Source: Phycisphaerae bacterium
Lineage (GTDB): Bacteria; Planctomycetota; Phycisphaerae; Phycisphaerales; Phycisphaeraceae
NCBI GenBank assembly: GCA_002688155.1
Contig: NZCH01000113.1
Location: 1 to 15,482 of the forward strand
DNA: 15,482 bases
Direction of reading: 5' to 3'
The notes below the pieces were generated by a model. It saw only the letters and a program-made list of their open reading frames with translations. It was not told the origin of the DNA and ran no database searches. This document shows, in pieces, positions 9,374 through 15,482 of the stretch; the stretch's first letter is position 1; every line of letters starts with the position of its first letter. A program made the position numbers and the translations under genes.

Positions 9374-10819
9374 TCACGGGGTGTTCAGCCGCGCTTCCTT
9401 GGGCAAACTCTTGCGGGCGCGAATCAGCATTTTGATCGGCACCTCCGAGTACGGCAGCTCGTCGCGCAGGCGATTCAACATGAATCGTTCATACGACCCG
9501 TCGAACAAGTCCGGGTCATTGACGAACATCCCGATGGTCGGTGGGCGCACCGCCAGTTGCGTGACGTAGTACACCTTCGGCCTCTTGCCGATGCTGGACG
9601 TGGGCGTGCGCTCCGCAAGGACGCGCTCCATCACCTGGTTCAACTCAGCGGTGCCGACACGGTGCGACGCCTGTTCGTACAGGTTCATCGCCATCGCGAC
9701 CGCGTCGCGCACGCCCTGGTTGTCTTTGGCGGTGGTAAAAACGATCGGCGCGAAGCTCAAACCCTTGAGCACACCGTCAAGGTACTCGATGTACTGCTCT
9801 TTCGTATGCTCGGCTTCGACCAGGTCCCACTTGTTCACCACAATCACGCAAGGCACGTAGTGCTTTAGGATTTCACGCACAAGTTTCTCATCAACCTGGC
9901 TGACCGGCACCGTCGCATCGACGAGCAGCAACGCTACGTCCGCGCGGCGCACGGCACGCAGCGCACGATGATGGCTGTAATAGTCAATGTCGTCCTTGAT
10001 GCTCTTGGCCTTGCGCACACCGGCCGTGTCGATCGCGGTGAATGTTCGATCACCCATCACGAACTGCACGTCGACCGCATCGCGCGTCGTGCCTTCCTTC
10101 TCGGACACGATCACCCGCTCCTCGCCCGCCAGTGCGTTGACCAGCGTGCTCTTGCCTGCGTTGCGTTTACCCACAATGGCGATCAGCGGCGCGCCGGGAT
10201 CAGCGCTCTTACTGCCCATGTCAGCGTCCGTAATTTCGCTGCCGTCCACATCCTCGGGCATGACCGCGTTCCGGCCCGCTAAGTCCGCCGTTTCGACCCC
10301 TGCCCGCAACTTCTCCACGATCGTCTCGACCATTCGATTGCGGTTGTACCGCGTCGTTGCCGACACGCACACCGGAGCGCCGAACCCAAGCGAAGCCGCT
10401 TCGCCCGCGTCCGCTTCCAGGTGCTCGTCATCGACTTTGTTCGCCACGAGCAGTACGCGATCCGCCCGGCCCGTTGTACGCAGCATCTGTGCGACCTGTC
10501 GGTCCAGCGACATCACGCCCGCGTGCGCATCGATGACGAACAGAATCAGATCCGACCGATTCGCCGCCGATTCGATCTGCCGCTCGACCTCGGCCGTGAG
10601 GTCCAGCGGGTCCTCAATGCCCCAGCCGCCCGTGTCTGTCAGTTCGATCGCGACGGGCGCATCGTCGCCCGGACGGCGCAGTACGACCGGCGCACTGACG
10701 CGATCGCGCGTCACGCCTGCCGTCGGATCGACGATGCTGATTCGTCGACCCGCGAACATGTTCAGCAGGCTCGACTTGCCCACATTCGGGCGACCGACAA
10801 TGGCGACTTTGAAGGGCAT
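9374..10819 (-). CDS. der: Ribosome-assembly GTPase Der (EngA), double GTPase
   Basis: This 481-residue protein has the tandem GTPase layout unique to Der. Domain one has GRPNVGKS (residues 9-16), TAGVTRD (33-39), DTGG (62-65) and NKVD (127-130). Domain two has GKRNAGKS (217-224), EGTTRD (242-247), DTAG (264-267) and NKWD (329-332). A KH-like C-terminal domain follows (about 390-470, with YYVTQLAVRPPT and FVNDPDLFDGSYERFMLNRLR split around PPTIGM). Der helps mature the 50S ribosomal subunit and is normally essential. I set the start at ATG 10819 (MPFKVAIVGRP), the usual Der N-terminus; a longer frame up to 10861 adds 14 unrelated residues. No clear Shine-Dalgarno is seen. The linker between the two GTPases (about 175-210) is rich in acidic residues. 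Confidence 0.97.
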   Translation of the reverse strand: MPFKVAIVGRPNVGKSSLLNMFAGRRISIVDPTAGVTRDRVSAPVVLRRPGDDAPVAIELTDTGGWGIEDPLDLTAEVERQIESAANRSDLILFVIDAHAGVMSLDRQVAQMLRTTGRADRVLLVANKVDDEHLEADAGEAASLGFGAPVCVSATTRYNRNRMVETIVEKLRAGVETADLAGRNAVMPEDVDGSEITDADMGSKSADPGAPLIAIVGKRNAGKSTLVNALAGEERVIVSEKEGTTRDAVDVQFVMGDRTFTAIDTAGVRKAKSIKDDIDYYSHHRALRAVRRADVALLLVDATVPVSQVDEKLVREILKHYVPCVIVVNKWDLVEAEHTKEQYIEYLDGVLKGLSFAPIVFTTAKDNQGVRDAVAMAMNLYEQASHRVGTAELNQVMERVLAERTPTSSIGKRPKVYYVTQLAVRPPTIGMFVNDPDLFDGSYERFMLNRLRDELPYSEVPIKMLIRARKSLPKEARLNTP

Positions 10820-10863
10820 GGTGAAACGTACTCGTGGTGCAAGCCCACATTTGCAAAACATGG

Positions 10864-10894
10864 ATTATGACGTCGCAACGGCGATGCCTGCCAA
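10864..10894 (-). promoter_or_regulatory. Weak candidate promoter for der
   Basis: On the minus strand TTGGCA (10889-10894) and CATAAT (10864-10869) are separated by 19 bases, upstream of the der ATG at 10819. Each box is one mismatch from consensus but the spacer is long. It lies in the 95-base gap after the M81 peptidase gene, so der may have its own start as well as read-through. Confidence 0.3.
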
Positions 10895-10914
10895 CGCGCG
10901 GCCATGCATTCTAT

Positions 10915-12411
10915 TCACCTGGGCGACCACGTGGCGTCCTGCTCCCATGGATACAGAGGCTTACGCCGATGGTGATACGTCAGCGACGCAACCATGTCGG
11001 CCGTGCTGTCGCCGGGCGTGTTGATGTGCCGCATGTGACTGCAGAACGGTTCGTACGCCGCCGCCGGCGCGTGCACACCTTTAATCACAATCAGGTGAAA
11101 TGATTGGGGGTCCAGCGCAAACGCCGTCAACTGAGAAATCGTCACCGGAAATGCACGCCGCGATGTGATCTGAAACACCACGCGGTCATCGGTCGCAACA
11201 ATCGCCGTCGGGCCGACATCGAACCGCGTTGCCCCGCCGTGGCGCGGCTGCGTTTCGGTGTACCTGGCGTCTTCGTGCACGCTCTGCACAACTCCATCGA
11301 TGTGCAGCGGCGCGCCGTGCCGGTTGTCCGTCTTGGCGCCCAGTGTCAGCGACACCCGCGCGCCCGCACCCGCACCGATCGCCTCCCGTGCGCACGCCGG
11401 ATCGCAAATGCACACGAACACGTCTCGCAGCCCGCGATCGAGAATCGCCTGTGCGATCAACGTCGAATCACCCGGTCCCCCGCCGCCGACGTTGTCACCC
11501 ATGTCCAGCAGGCTGACAGGCCCGTCGAGCTGTGCCGCTTCGTCAAGCACGTCGCTGATCGTGCGCAGCACCCCCTTGTACGCCTCGCGCCTGCTCCACA
11601 TCTCATATGCCAGCTCGGCCGCAAGTTGCCCGGCGAGCGCCCGGTCATCGTCCGTCACAACAACGACCGCCGATCCCATTTCATGCGTGTCCGCGTACGG
11701 GAACCCCAGCGCCACGCTCGCCGACAGAACGCCCGGCCTCTGACGCACCGCCTCAACCTTCTGGTACAGCCCCAGGCAAGGCTCCTGCCCGGTGCGCTGC
11801 GCCTGGATATTAATCGCGATCGGCGGCATGACCAGCGCCTGCGTCGGCTTGCATTCACCCCGCAGCATCCGCACCACCAGGTCCGCCGCCTCCAGCCCGC
11901 GCTGACGCTGGTCCAGGTGCGGGTTCGTGCGATAGATGATCGTCGCGTCACACGCATCGACCATCGCCTGCGACAGGTTCGCGTGCGGGTCCAGCGTGCA
12001 CACCACCGGCATTGCGGGTCCAACGTGCTCACGCACCAGTGACAACCAGTACCCGTCCGCGTCGCGGTGCTCAACCGCACACGCCGCACCGTGCGGGGCC
12101 ACCAGCAACCCGTCCATCTGCCCGGCGTCACGCAGCGCCGACATCAGCTCGCCCACCAGCCGATCAAATGCGTCCGGTACAATCGCCCCAAATGGCATCG
12201 CGCGGGACGAGAACAGCGGCACCGCCTCGATCCCCGCTGCGTCCAGTCCCTCGAACATGCCGCGAATTTCGTGATGAGCCTTGCTGGCGACGAAAAAATC
12301 CCGCACCGCCTCGCCCGTCAGCACATGATCGGACGCGAAATGCTCATACGTCGTAGGCACCTCACAAAACGTGTTCGATTCGTGCTGAAAACAGATAATC
12401 CCGACACGCAT
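10915..12411 (-). CDS. M81 family metallopeptidase (MlrC-like)
   Basis: This 498-residue protein matches the MlrC/DUF1485 family: an N-terminal domain (about 1-290) beginning MRVGIICFQHESNTF and a C-terminal MlrC_C domain (about 300-480) with the LLDMGDNVGGGGPGDST signature (301-317). Likely metal ligands are Asp141 and His143 (TLDPHANLSQ) and His165 (RTNPHLDQRQRG). The founding member cleaves linearised microcystin; most relatives, probably including this one, act on unknown small peptides or amide substrates. No signal peptide is seen, so it is probably cytoplasmic. I chose ATG 12411 because GGGAG lies eight bases upstream and the family starts here; an in-frame TTG at 12429 adds six residues. 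It is divergent from aroDE. Confidence 0.93.
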   Translation of the reverse strand: MRVGIICFQHESNTFCEVPTTYEHFASDHVLTGEAVRDFFVASKAHHEIRGMFEGLDAAGIEAVPLFSSRAMPFGAIVPDAFDRLVGELMSALRDAGQMDGLLVAPHGAACAVEHRDADGYWLSLVREHVGPAMPVVCTLDPHANLSQAMVDACDATIIYRTNPHLDQRQRGLEAADLVVRMLRGECKPTQALVMPPIAINIQAQRTGQEPCLGLYQKVEAVRQRPGVLSASVALGFPYADTHEMGSAVVVVTDDDRALAGQLAAELAYEMWSRREAYKGVLRTISDVLDEAAQLDGPVSLLDMGDNVGGGGPGDSTLIAQAILDRGLRDVFVCICDPACAREAIGAGAGARVSLTLGAKTDNRHGAPLHIDGVVQSVHEDARYTETQPRHGGATRFDVGPTAIVATDDRVVFQITSRRAFPVTISQLTAFALDPQSFHLIVIKGVHAPAAAYEPFCSHMRHINTPGDSTADMVASLTYHHRRKPLYPWEQDATWSPR

Positions 12412-12419
12412 GCCATGGT

Positions 12420-12424
12420 CTCCC
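12420..12424 (-). promoter_or_regulatory. Ribosome binding site of the M81 peptidase gene
   Basis: GGGAG on the minus strand is eight bases before ATG 12411. It falls inside the longer TTG-started frame, which argues for the shorter start. Confidence 0.55.
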
Positions 12425-12446
12425 GACAAGTGAATCCAAGCGGCCG

Positions 12447-12452
12447 ATCATA
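12447..12452 (-). promoter_or_regulatory. Candidate -10 box for the M81 peptidase gene
   Basis: TATGAT on the minus strand matches the sigma-70 -10 consensus at five of six bases and would give a leader of roughly 30 bases before ATG 12411. The -35 position (TTTAGG, 17 bases upstream) is a poor match, so this is only a candidate. Confidence 0.3.
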
Positions 12453-12523
12453 CAAGACAACTGTGACATCCTAAAGCCTGCGACCGCTGTCTGCAGGCAC
12501 CAAATATTCAACTATTAACGATT

Positions 12524-12547
12524 GACTTTCCGACTTTCTGACTTTCC
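12524..12547 (+). repeat. Triple 8-bp tandem repeat upstream of aroDE
   Basis: Three contiguous copies read GACTTTCC, GACTTTCT and GACTTTCC, ending 25 bases before the aroDE ATG in the divergent gap between the peptidase gene and aroDE. It would lie in the aroDE leader or promoter. Regulatory meaning is unknown; it may be a slippage-prone microsatellite. Confidence 0.75.
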
Positions 12548-12572
12548 AACTCCCGTCCCCTACTCTAATGCC

Positions 12573-14195
12573 ATGACCACCCATCTCTGCGCCGCCATCA
12601 TGGTTGAATCACTCGACAGTGCGCTCGCGCAGGCCGCGCAGGCGGCCGAGAGGGGCGCGGACCTCGTTGAGTTTCGTATCGATCAGTTCGTCGACGACGT
12701 CGATCGTGTCGCCGAACTTGTTCAGCGATGCGCCTTGCCCTGCATCGTCACCTGCCGGCCGACGTGGGAAGGTGGGCTTTACGACGGTGATGACCAGGCA
12801 CGCATCAGCCTGCTCGAGCATATCGGCACGGCGGCGCGCCCGCCGGCCTATTATGACGTCGAACTGGCGACGTACCAGCGATCCGCGAACTTGCGGCAAA
12901 AGGTCGACCTGGTCGTTGACCACCCGGGTCAACAACGCGAAGTGTCAACGGGCCTCATTCTTTCCACCCACGACTTTAAGACGCGTCCGTCCGACCTGAT
13001 ACAGAAAATCGAACACATGGCCGGCGCCGACACGTGCCGGATCATCAAGGTCGCCTGGCCTGCGCGCAGTCTGCGCGACAACCTCGAGGTCTTCGAAATC
13101 ATTGAAGCGAAACACAAGCCCACCATCGCGCTGTGCATGGGGGAAGAAGGGCTCGCCTCGCGCGTGCTGGCGAAAAAGTTTGGCGCGTTTCTCACCTTCG
13201 CCGCCGTCGGTGACGGCACGGGCACCGCCATCGGCCAGCCTACGCTTGAACAAATCAAACGGCTCTACCGATGGGACGACATCAACGCCGACACGCGCGT
13301 GTACGGGGTGATCGGCTACCCCGTTGCGCAATCGATGAGCCCGGCGATCCACAACGCCGGGTTCGACCAAACCGGTTTCAACGGTGTGTACCTGCCCATG
13401 CCGATCCCGCCCGAGTACGAGCACTTCAAGGCGACCGTCGGCAGCTACCTCGACTACAAGTCGCTGCATTTCCGCGGTGCGAGCGTGACGATCCCGCACA
13501 AACAGAACCTGCTGCGTTTCGTGCGCGAGTCGGGCGGTGACATCGAGCCGCTCGCGAAAACGATCGGCGCCGCCAACACGCTGACCGTCCGCGACGACGG
13601 GTCACTCTACGCGTCAAACACGGACTACGACGGCGCGCTGGGCGCCGTGTGCGACGGCATGGGCGTGTCCCGCGAAGGATTGTCGGACAAACGTGTTGCG
13701 GTGATCGGTGCCGGCGGCGCAGCCCGCGCGATCGTCGCAGGGTTCGCGCACTGCGGCGCGACAGTCGTCGTATACAACCGGACCTTCGGCAAAGCGCAGC
13801 AACTCGCCGATGAGTTCGACGGCAAGACCGGCCAGGTCGTGGCCGCGCGACTGGAAAAACTGTGCGACTCGTGCTGTCACGTCTTCATCAACTGCACGCC
13901 GATCGGCATGCACCCGAACGTCGACGCCACGCCTGTCCCCACCGCGCCCACAGGCAAAGGGGCAATCGGGGGCAAAGGCTGGGGCGAAGGCACGGTCGTC
14001 TTCGACACGATCTACAACCCGATCGAAACACGCCTGCTCCGCGAAGCCCGCGCCGCCGGCTGCACCACCATCAGCGGCACCGACATGTTCACCCGCCAGG
14101 CGGCGGGGCAGTTCAAATTGTGGACAAACCGCGATGCGCCCATCGACGTGTTCAAACGCGTATTAAAGGAGCGATTGGAGGCAATGGGCGAATAG
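12573..14195 (+). CDS. aroDE: Bifunctional 3-dehydroquinate dehydratase / shikimate dehydrogenase
   Basis: This 540-residue protein fuses two shikimate-pathway enzymes. Residues about 1-232 are a type I dehydroquinate dehydratase: VEFRID (32-37), TCRPTWEGG (60-68), catalytic His133 (STHDF), Schiff-base Lys159 (RIIKVAW) and MGEEGLASRVL (189-199). Residues about 240-540 are shikimate dehydrogenase: SMSPAIHN (254-261), catalytic Lys310 (VTIPHK), Asp351 (NTDYDG), the nucleotide-binding GAGGAA (379-384), YNRT (401-404, an Arg favouring NADPH), NCTPIGMHPN (440-449) and a C-terminal DMFTRQAAGQFKLW. Together they convert 3-dehydroquinate to shikimate in the cytoplasm. The same fusion is known in plants, Chlamydiae and Planctomycetes. 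I chose ATG 12573 because the family begins MTTHLCAAI; a TTG at 12522 adds 17 residues translated from the tandem repeat. No Shine-Dalgarno is seen. A Gly/Lys-rich loop at about 459-473 is unusual. Confidence 0.97.
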   Translation: MTTHLCAAIMVESLDSALAQAAQAAERGADLVEFRIDQFVDDVDRVAELVQRCALPCIVTCRPTWEGGLYDGDDQARISLLEHIGTAARPPAYYDVELATYQRSANLRQKVDLVVDHPGQQREVSTGLILSTHDFKTRPSDLIQKIEHMAGADTCRIIKVAWPARSLRDNLEVFEIIEAKHKPTIALCMGEEGLASRVLAKKFGAFLTFAAVGDGTGTAIGQPTLEQIKRLYRWDDINADTRVYGVIGYPVAQSMSPAIHNAGFDQTGFNGVYLPMPIPPEYEHFKATVGSYLDYKSLHFRGASVTIPHKQNLLRFVRESGGDIEPLAKTIGAANTLTVRDDGSLYASNTDYDGALGAVCDGMGVSREGLSDKRVAVIGAGGAARAIVAGFAHCGATVVVYNRTFGKAQQLADEFDGKTGQVVAARLEKLCDSCCHVFINCTPIGMHPNVDATPVPTAPTGKGAIGGKGWGEGTVVFDTIYNPIETRLLREARAAGCTTISGTDMFTRQAAGQFKLWTNRDAPIDVFKRVLKERLEAMGE

Positions 14196-14377
14196 CCGTG
14201 TGAATCCCGGTCGATCTCAAACGCGTACAGTTTCGCGCGGTTCACTTCGAAATGAATTCGGATGACCGTACCACGGTGCGCGGCACTAACCGGTGTCGAG
14301 AACGAGCGTCTTACACCAGTAATCCTGTTCGATCAGTTACATGCGATTGTCGTACAAAGCGGCGTGTCCGGCCAGGA
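14196..14377. other. Convergent gap between aroDE and the pseudouridine synthase gene
   Basis: This 182-base stretch separates the 3' ends of two convergent genes. It has a nearly perfect 16-bp palindrome (14241-14256, one mismatched pair, centre TTCGAA) but no T-run. I see no convincing factor-independent terminator and no RNA gene. Confidence 0.5.
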
Positions 14378-15238
14378 TCAGGACGCACGCGTCGCGCGCT
14401 GCAACGCGCGGATTTCACTTGCCGACAGGCGCCGCCATTGTCCGCGGGCGAGGCCTTTGAGCTGCAGTGCCCCGATGGCGATGCGTTCGAGTCGGCGGAC
14501 CTTGAAGTTCAGCCTTGCGAGCAGGCGGCGGATCTCGCGGTTCTGGCCTTCACGCAGCGTGACGACGAGGCTGGTGAACTCGCCCATACGCTTGTCGCGG
14601 GCGCGCGATAGCACTCGGACCTCCGACATGGCGGCACGCCTGACCGGTTGGCTCCCGCGCGCACGGCGCTGCGTCAACATCAAACCGTTGCGCAAGCGTG
14701 TCACGTCGTCTTCGTCGAGCCGCCCGCGCACGCGTACGCGGTACGTTTTGGCGACGCCGAAACTTGGGTGCGTCAGCCGGTTGGCAAGTTGGCCGTCGTT
14801 GGTCAAAAGGATCAGGCCGGTCGAGTCCGCGTCGAGCCGGCCGACGGGAAACAGCCGCTCGCGGGCATCGACCAGGTCGATCACACGCGTGCGGCCAAGT
14901 TCGTCACGGTTGGTCGACACCACGTTGCGCGGCTTGTTGACCATGATGACGATGCGCTTGGGCGTGCGGCTGCCGTCCTTGTCGACGCGCACGCGTTGGC
15001 CGTCGACGTCGATGCGGTCCTGTTGCGGGTCGACCCACACGGGAAGATGCGTGACGACGTGTCCGTTGACGCTCACATGGCCGGCTTCGATGATCGCTTC
15101 ACATGCCCGGCGCGATGCGACACCGCACATCGCCAGCACGCGCTGCAACCGAACGCCGCGCGATGCGTCGGTCAGGTCGGGCGACGGCCCGTCTTTCGCG
15201 GTCGGACGGCTGCGGCGTGTTGTGCGCGGCTGGGGCAT
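14378..15238 (-). CDS. Pseudouridine synthase, RsuA/RluB family
   Basis: This 286-residue protein has an N-terminal S4 RNA-binding domain (about 29-85: RLQRVLAMCGVASRRACE then GHVSVNG) and an RsuA/RluB-type catalytic domain (about 95-275). The catalytic aspartate is Asp136 in GRLDADSTGLILLTNDG (133-149). The family motifs KTYRVRV (164-170) and EGQNREIRRLLARL (230-243) are present. It converts a specific uridine of rRNA to pseudouridine. The S4 wording is closest to RluB, which modifies 23S rRNA, but the exact target is not certain. I chose ATG 15238; a longer frame to 15421 adds 61 residues with no domain and shares its bases with the inverted repeat. A short basic, Arg/Pro-rich extension (residues 1-28) precedes the S4 domain. 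Confidence 0.95.
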   Translation of the reverse strand: MPQPRTTRRSRPTAKDGPSPDLTDASRGVRLQRVLAMCGVASRRACEAIIEAGHVSVNGHVVTHLPVWVDPQQDRIDVDGQRVRVDKDGSRTPKRIVIMVNKPRNVVSTNRDELGRTRVIDLVDARERLFPVGRLDADSTGLILLTNDGQLANRLTHPSFGVAKTYRVRVRGRLDEDDVTRLRNGLMLTQRRARGSQPVRRAAMSEVRVLSRARDKRMGEFTSLVVTLREGQNREIRRLLARLNFKVRRLERIAIGALQLKGLARGQWRRLSASEIRALQRATRAS

Positions 15239-15482
15239 GGCGGGGAGGTGCGCCTGACAGAATGACACATCTGGTCTTATTGCCGTCGATGGTACGGTAT
15301 CTGGGTTTGTTCTGATGCGCGAGTTTCGGGTATTGGGTGTCAGGCGTTGACTTGCAGGGGCTGTCGCGTGAATCTGGTGACGCCCGACACCTTGAACCTG
15401 AATCCCGTGACCTGCCAACAAGACGAATCATCGCATTCGTTGTCGATGTTGCAAGCGCGATGATATTCCAACAGGCACTCAA
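15239..15482. other. Non-coding stretch upstream of the pseudouridine synthase gene
   Basis: These 244 bases at the window edge have no gene I can support. Frames crossing it have no recognisable domain. It should contain the promoter of the pseudouridine synthase gene, but no clear -35/-10 pair is visible. It carries the inverted repeat at 15336-15391. Confidence 0.5.
15336..15391. repeat. Long inverted repeat (12-bp arms, one mismatch)
   Basis: GGTGTCAGGCGT (15336-15347) pairs with ACGCCCGACACC (15380-15391) at 11 of 12 positions, around a 32-base centre; the next inner and outer pairs could be G-U in RNA. It is about 100 bases upstream of the pseudouridine synthase ATG. It could be a leader hairpin, the terminator stem of a gene beyond the window, or an intergenic repeat family member. 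No T-run follows on either strand. Confidence 0.6.

Noticed and set aside
9987..12042. Plus-strand frames of 345 and 312 codons opposite der and the M81 peptidase gene
   Set aside because: Antisense shadows of strongly recognised genes; no start signals or domains.
12522..12572. Upstream TTG extension of aroDE by 17 residues
   Set aside because: It is translated from the tandem repeat, has no ribosome binding site, and the family starts at the MTTHLCAAI methionine.
14241..14256. Palindrome as a terminator for aroDE
   Set aside because: AT-rich, no loop to speak of, one mismatched pair and no T-run.
15239..15421. N-terminal extension of the pseudouridine synthase by 61 residues
   Set aside because: No domain, odd composition, and it runs through the inverted repeat; the internal ATG at 15238 fits the family.

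Overview
The window looks like a piece of a moderately GC-rich planctomycete chromosome, most likely from the Phycisphaerae side of the phylum. This is an inference from gene content: a fused AroD-AroE enzyme, a MoxR / DUF58 / BatA-type / giant membrane protein cluster, a small xylose-isomerase-like TIM barrel, and several starts without a clear Shine-Dalgarno. I see no mobile element, CRISPR array, tRNA or rRNA. All genes but one are on the minus strand.

Layout, left to right. Positions 1-8357 hold a four-gene minus-strand cluster, transcribed right to left: a MoxR AAA+ ATPase (7308-8357), a DUF58 protein with an intact von Willebrand A (VWA) metal site (6282-7196), a BatA-like membrane-anchored VWA protein with an amidotransferase-like region (3857-6223), and a very large membrane-anchored coiled-coil protein that starts at 3795 and runs off the left edge (at least 1265 residues, C-terminus not seen). 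Gaps of 111, 58 and 61 bases suggest one transcript. A TATAAT box inside a 7+7 bp inverted repeat (8524-8552) lies in the 208-base gap upstream of moxR.

Next come a sugar-phosphate-isomerase-like TIM barrel (8566-9330) and the ribosome-assembly GTPase Der (9374-10819), 43 bases apart and probably cotranscribed, then an M81/MlrC-family metallopeptidase (10915-12411). A 161-base divergent gap with a triple 8-bp tandem repeat separates it from the only plus-strand gene, aroDE (12573-14195), which encodes 3-dehydroquinate dehydratase fused to shikimate dehydrogenase. The window closes with a convergent RsuA/RluB-family pseudouridine synthase gene (14378-15238) and 244 non-coding bases that carry a long inverted repeat.

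How the genes fit together: Der and the pseudouridine synthase serve ribosome assembly and rRNA modification, and AroDE serves aromatic amino acid synthesis. The MoxR-led cluster resembles the Bat (aerotolerance) and MoxR/VWA chaperone-like systems. An AAA+ ATPase and VWA proteins would act on or with the membrane-anchored partners. The role in this phylum is not established, and this cluster is the least explained and most interesting part of the window.
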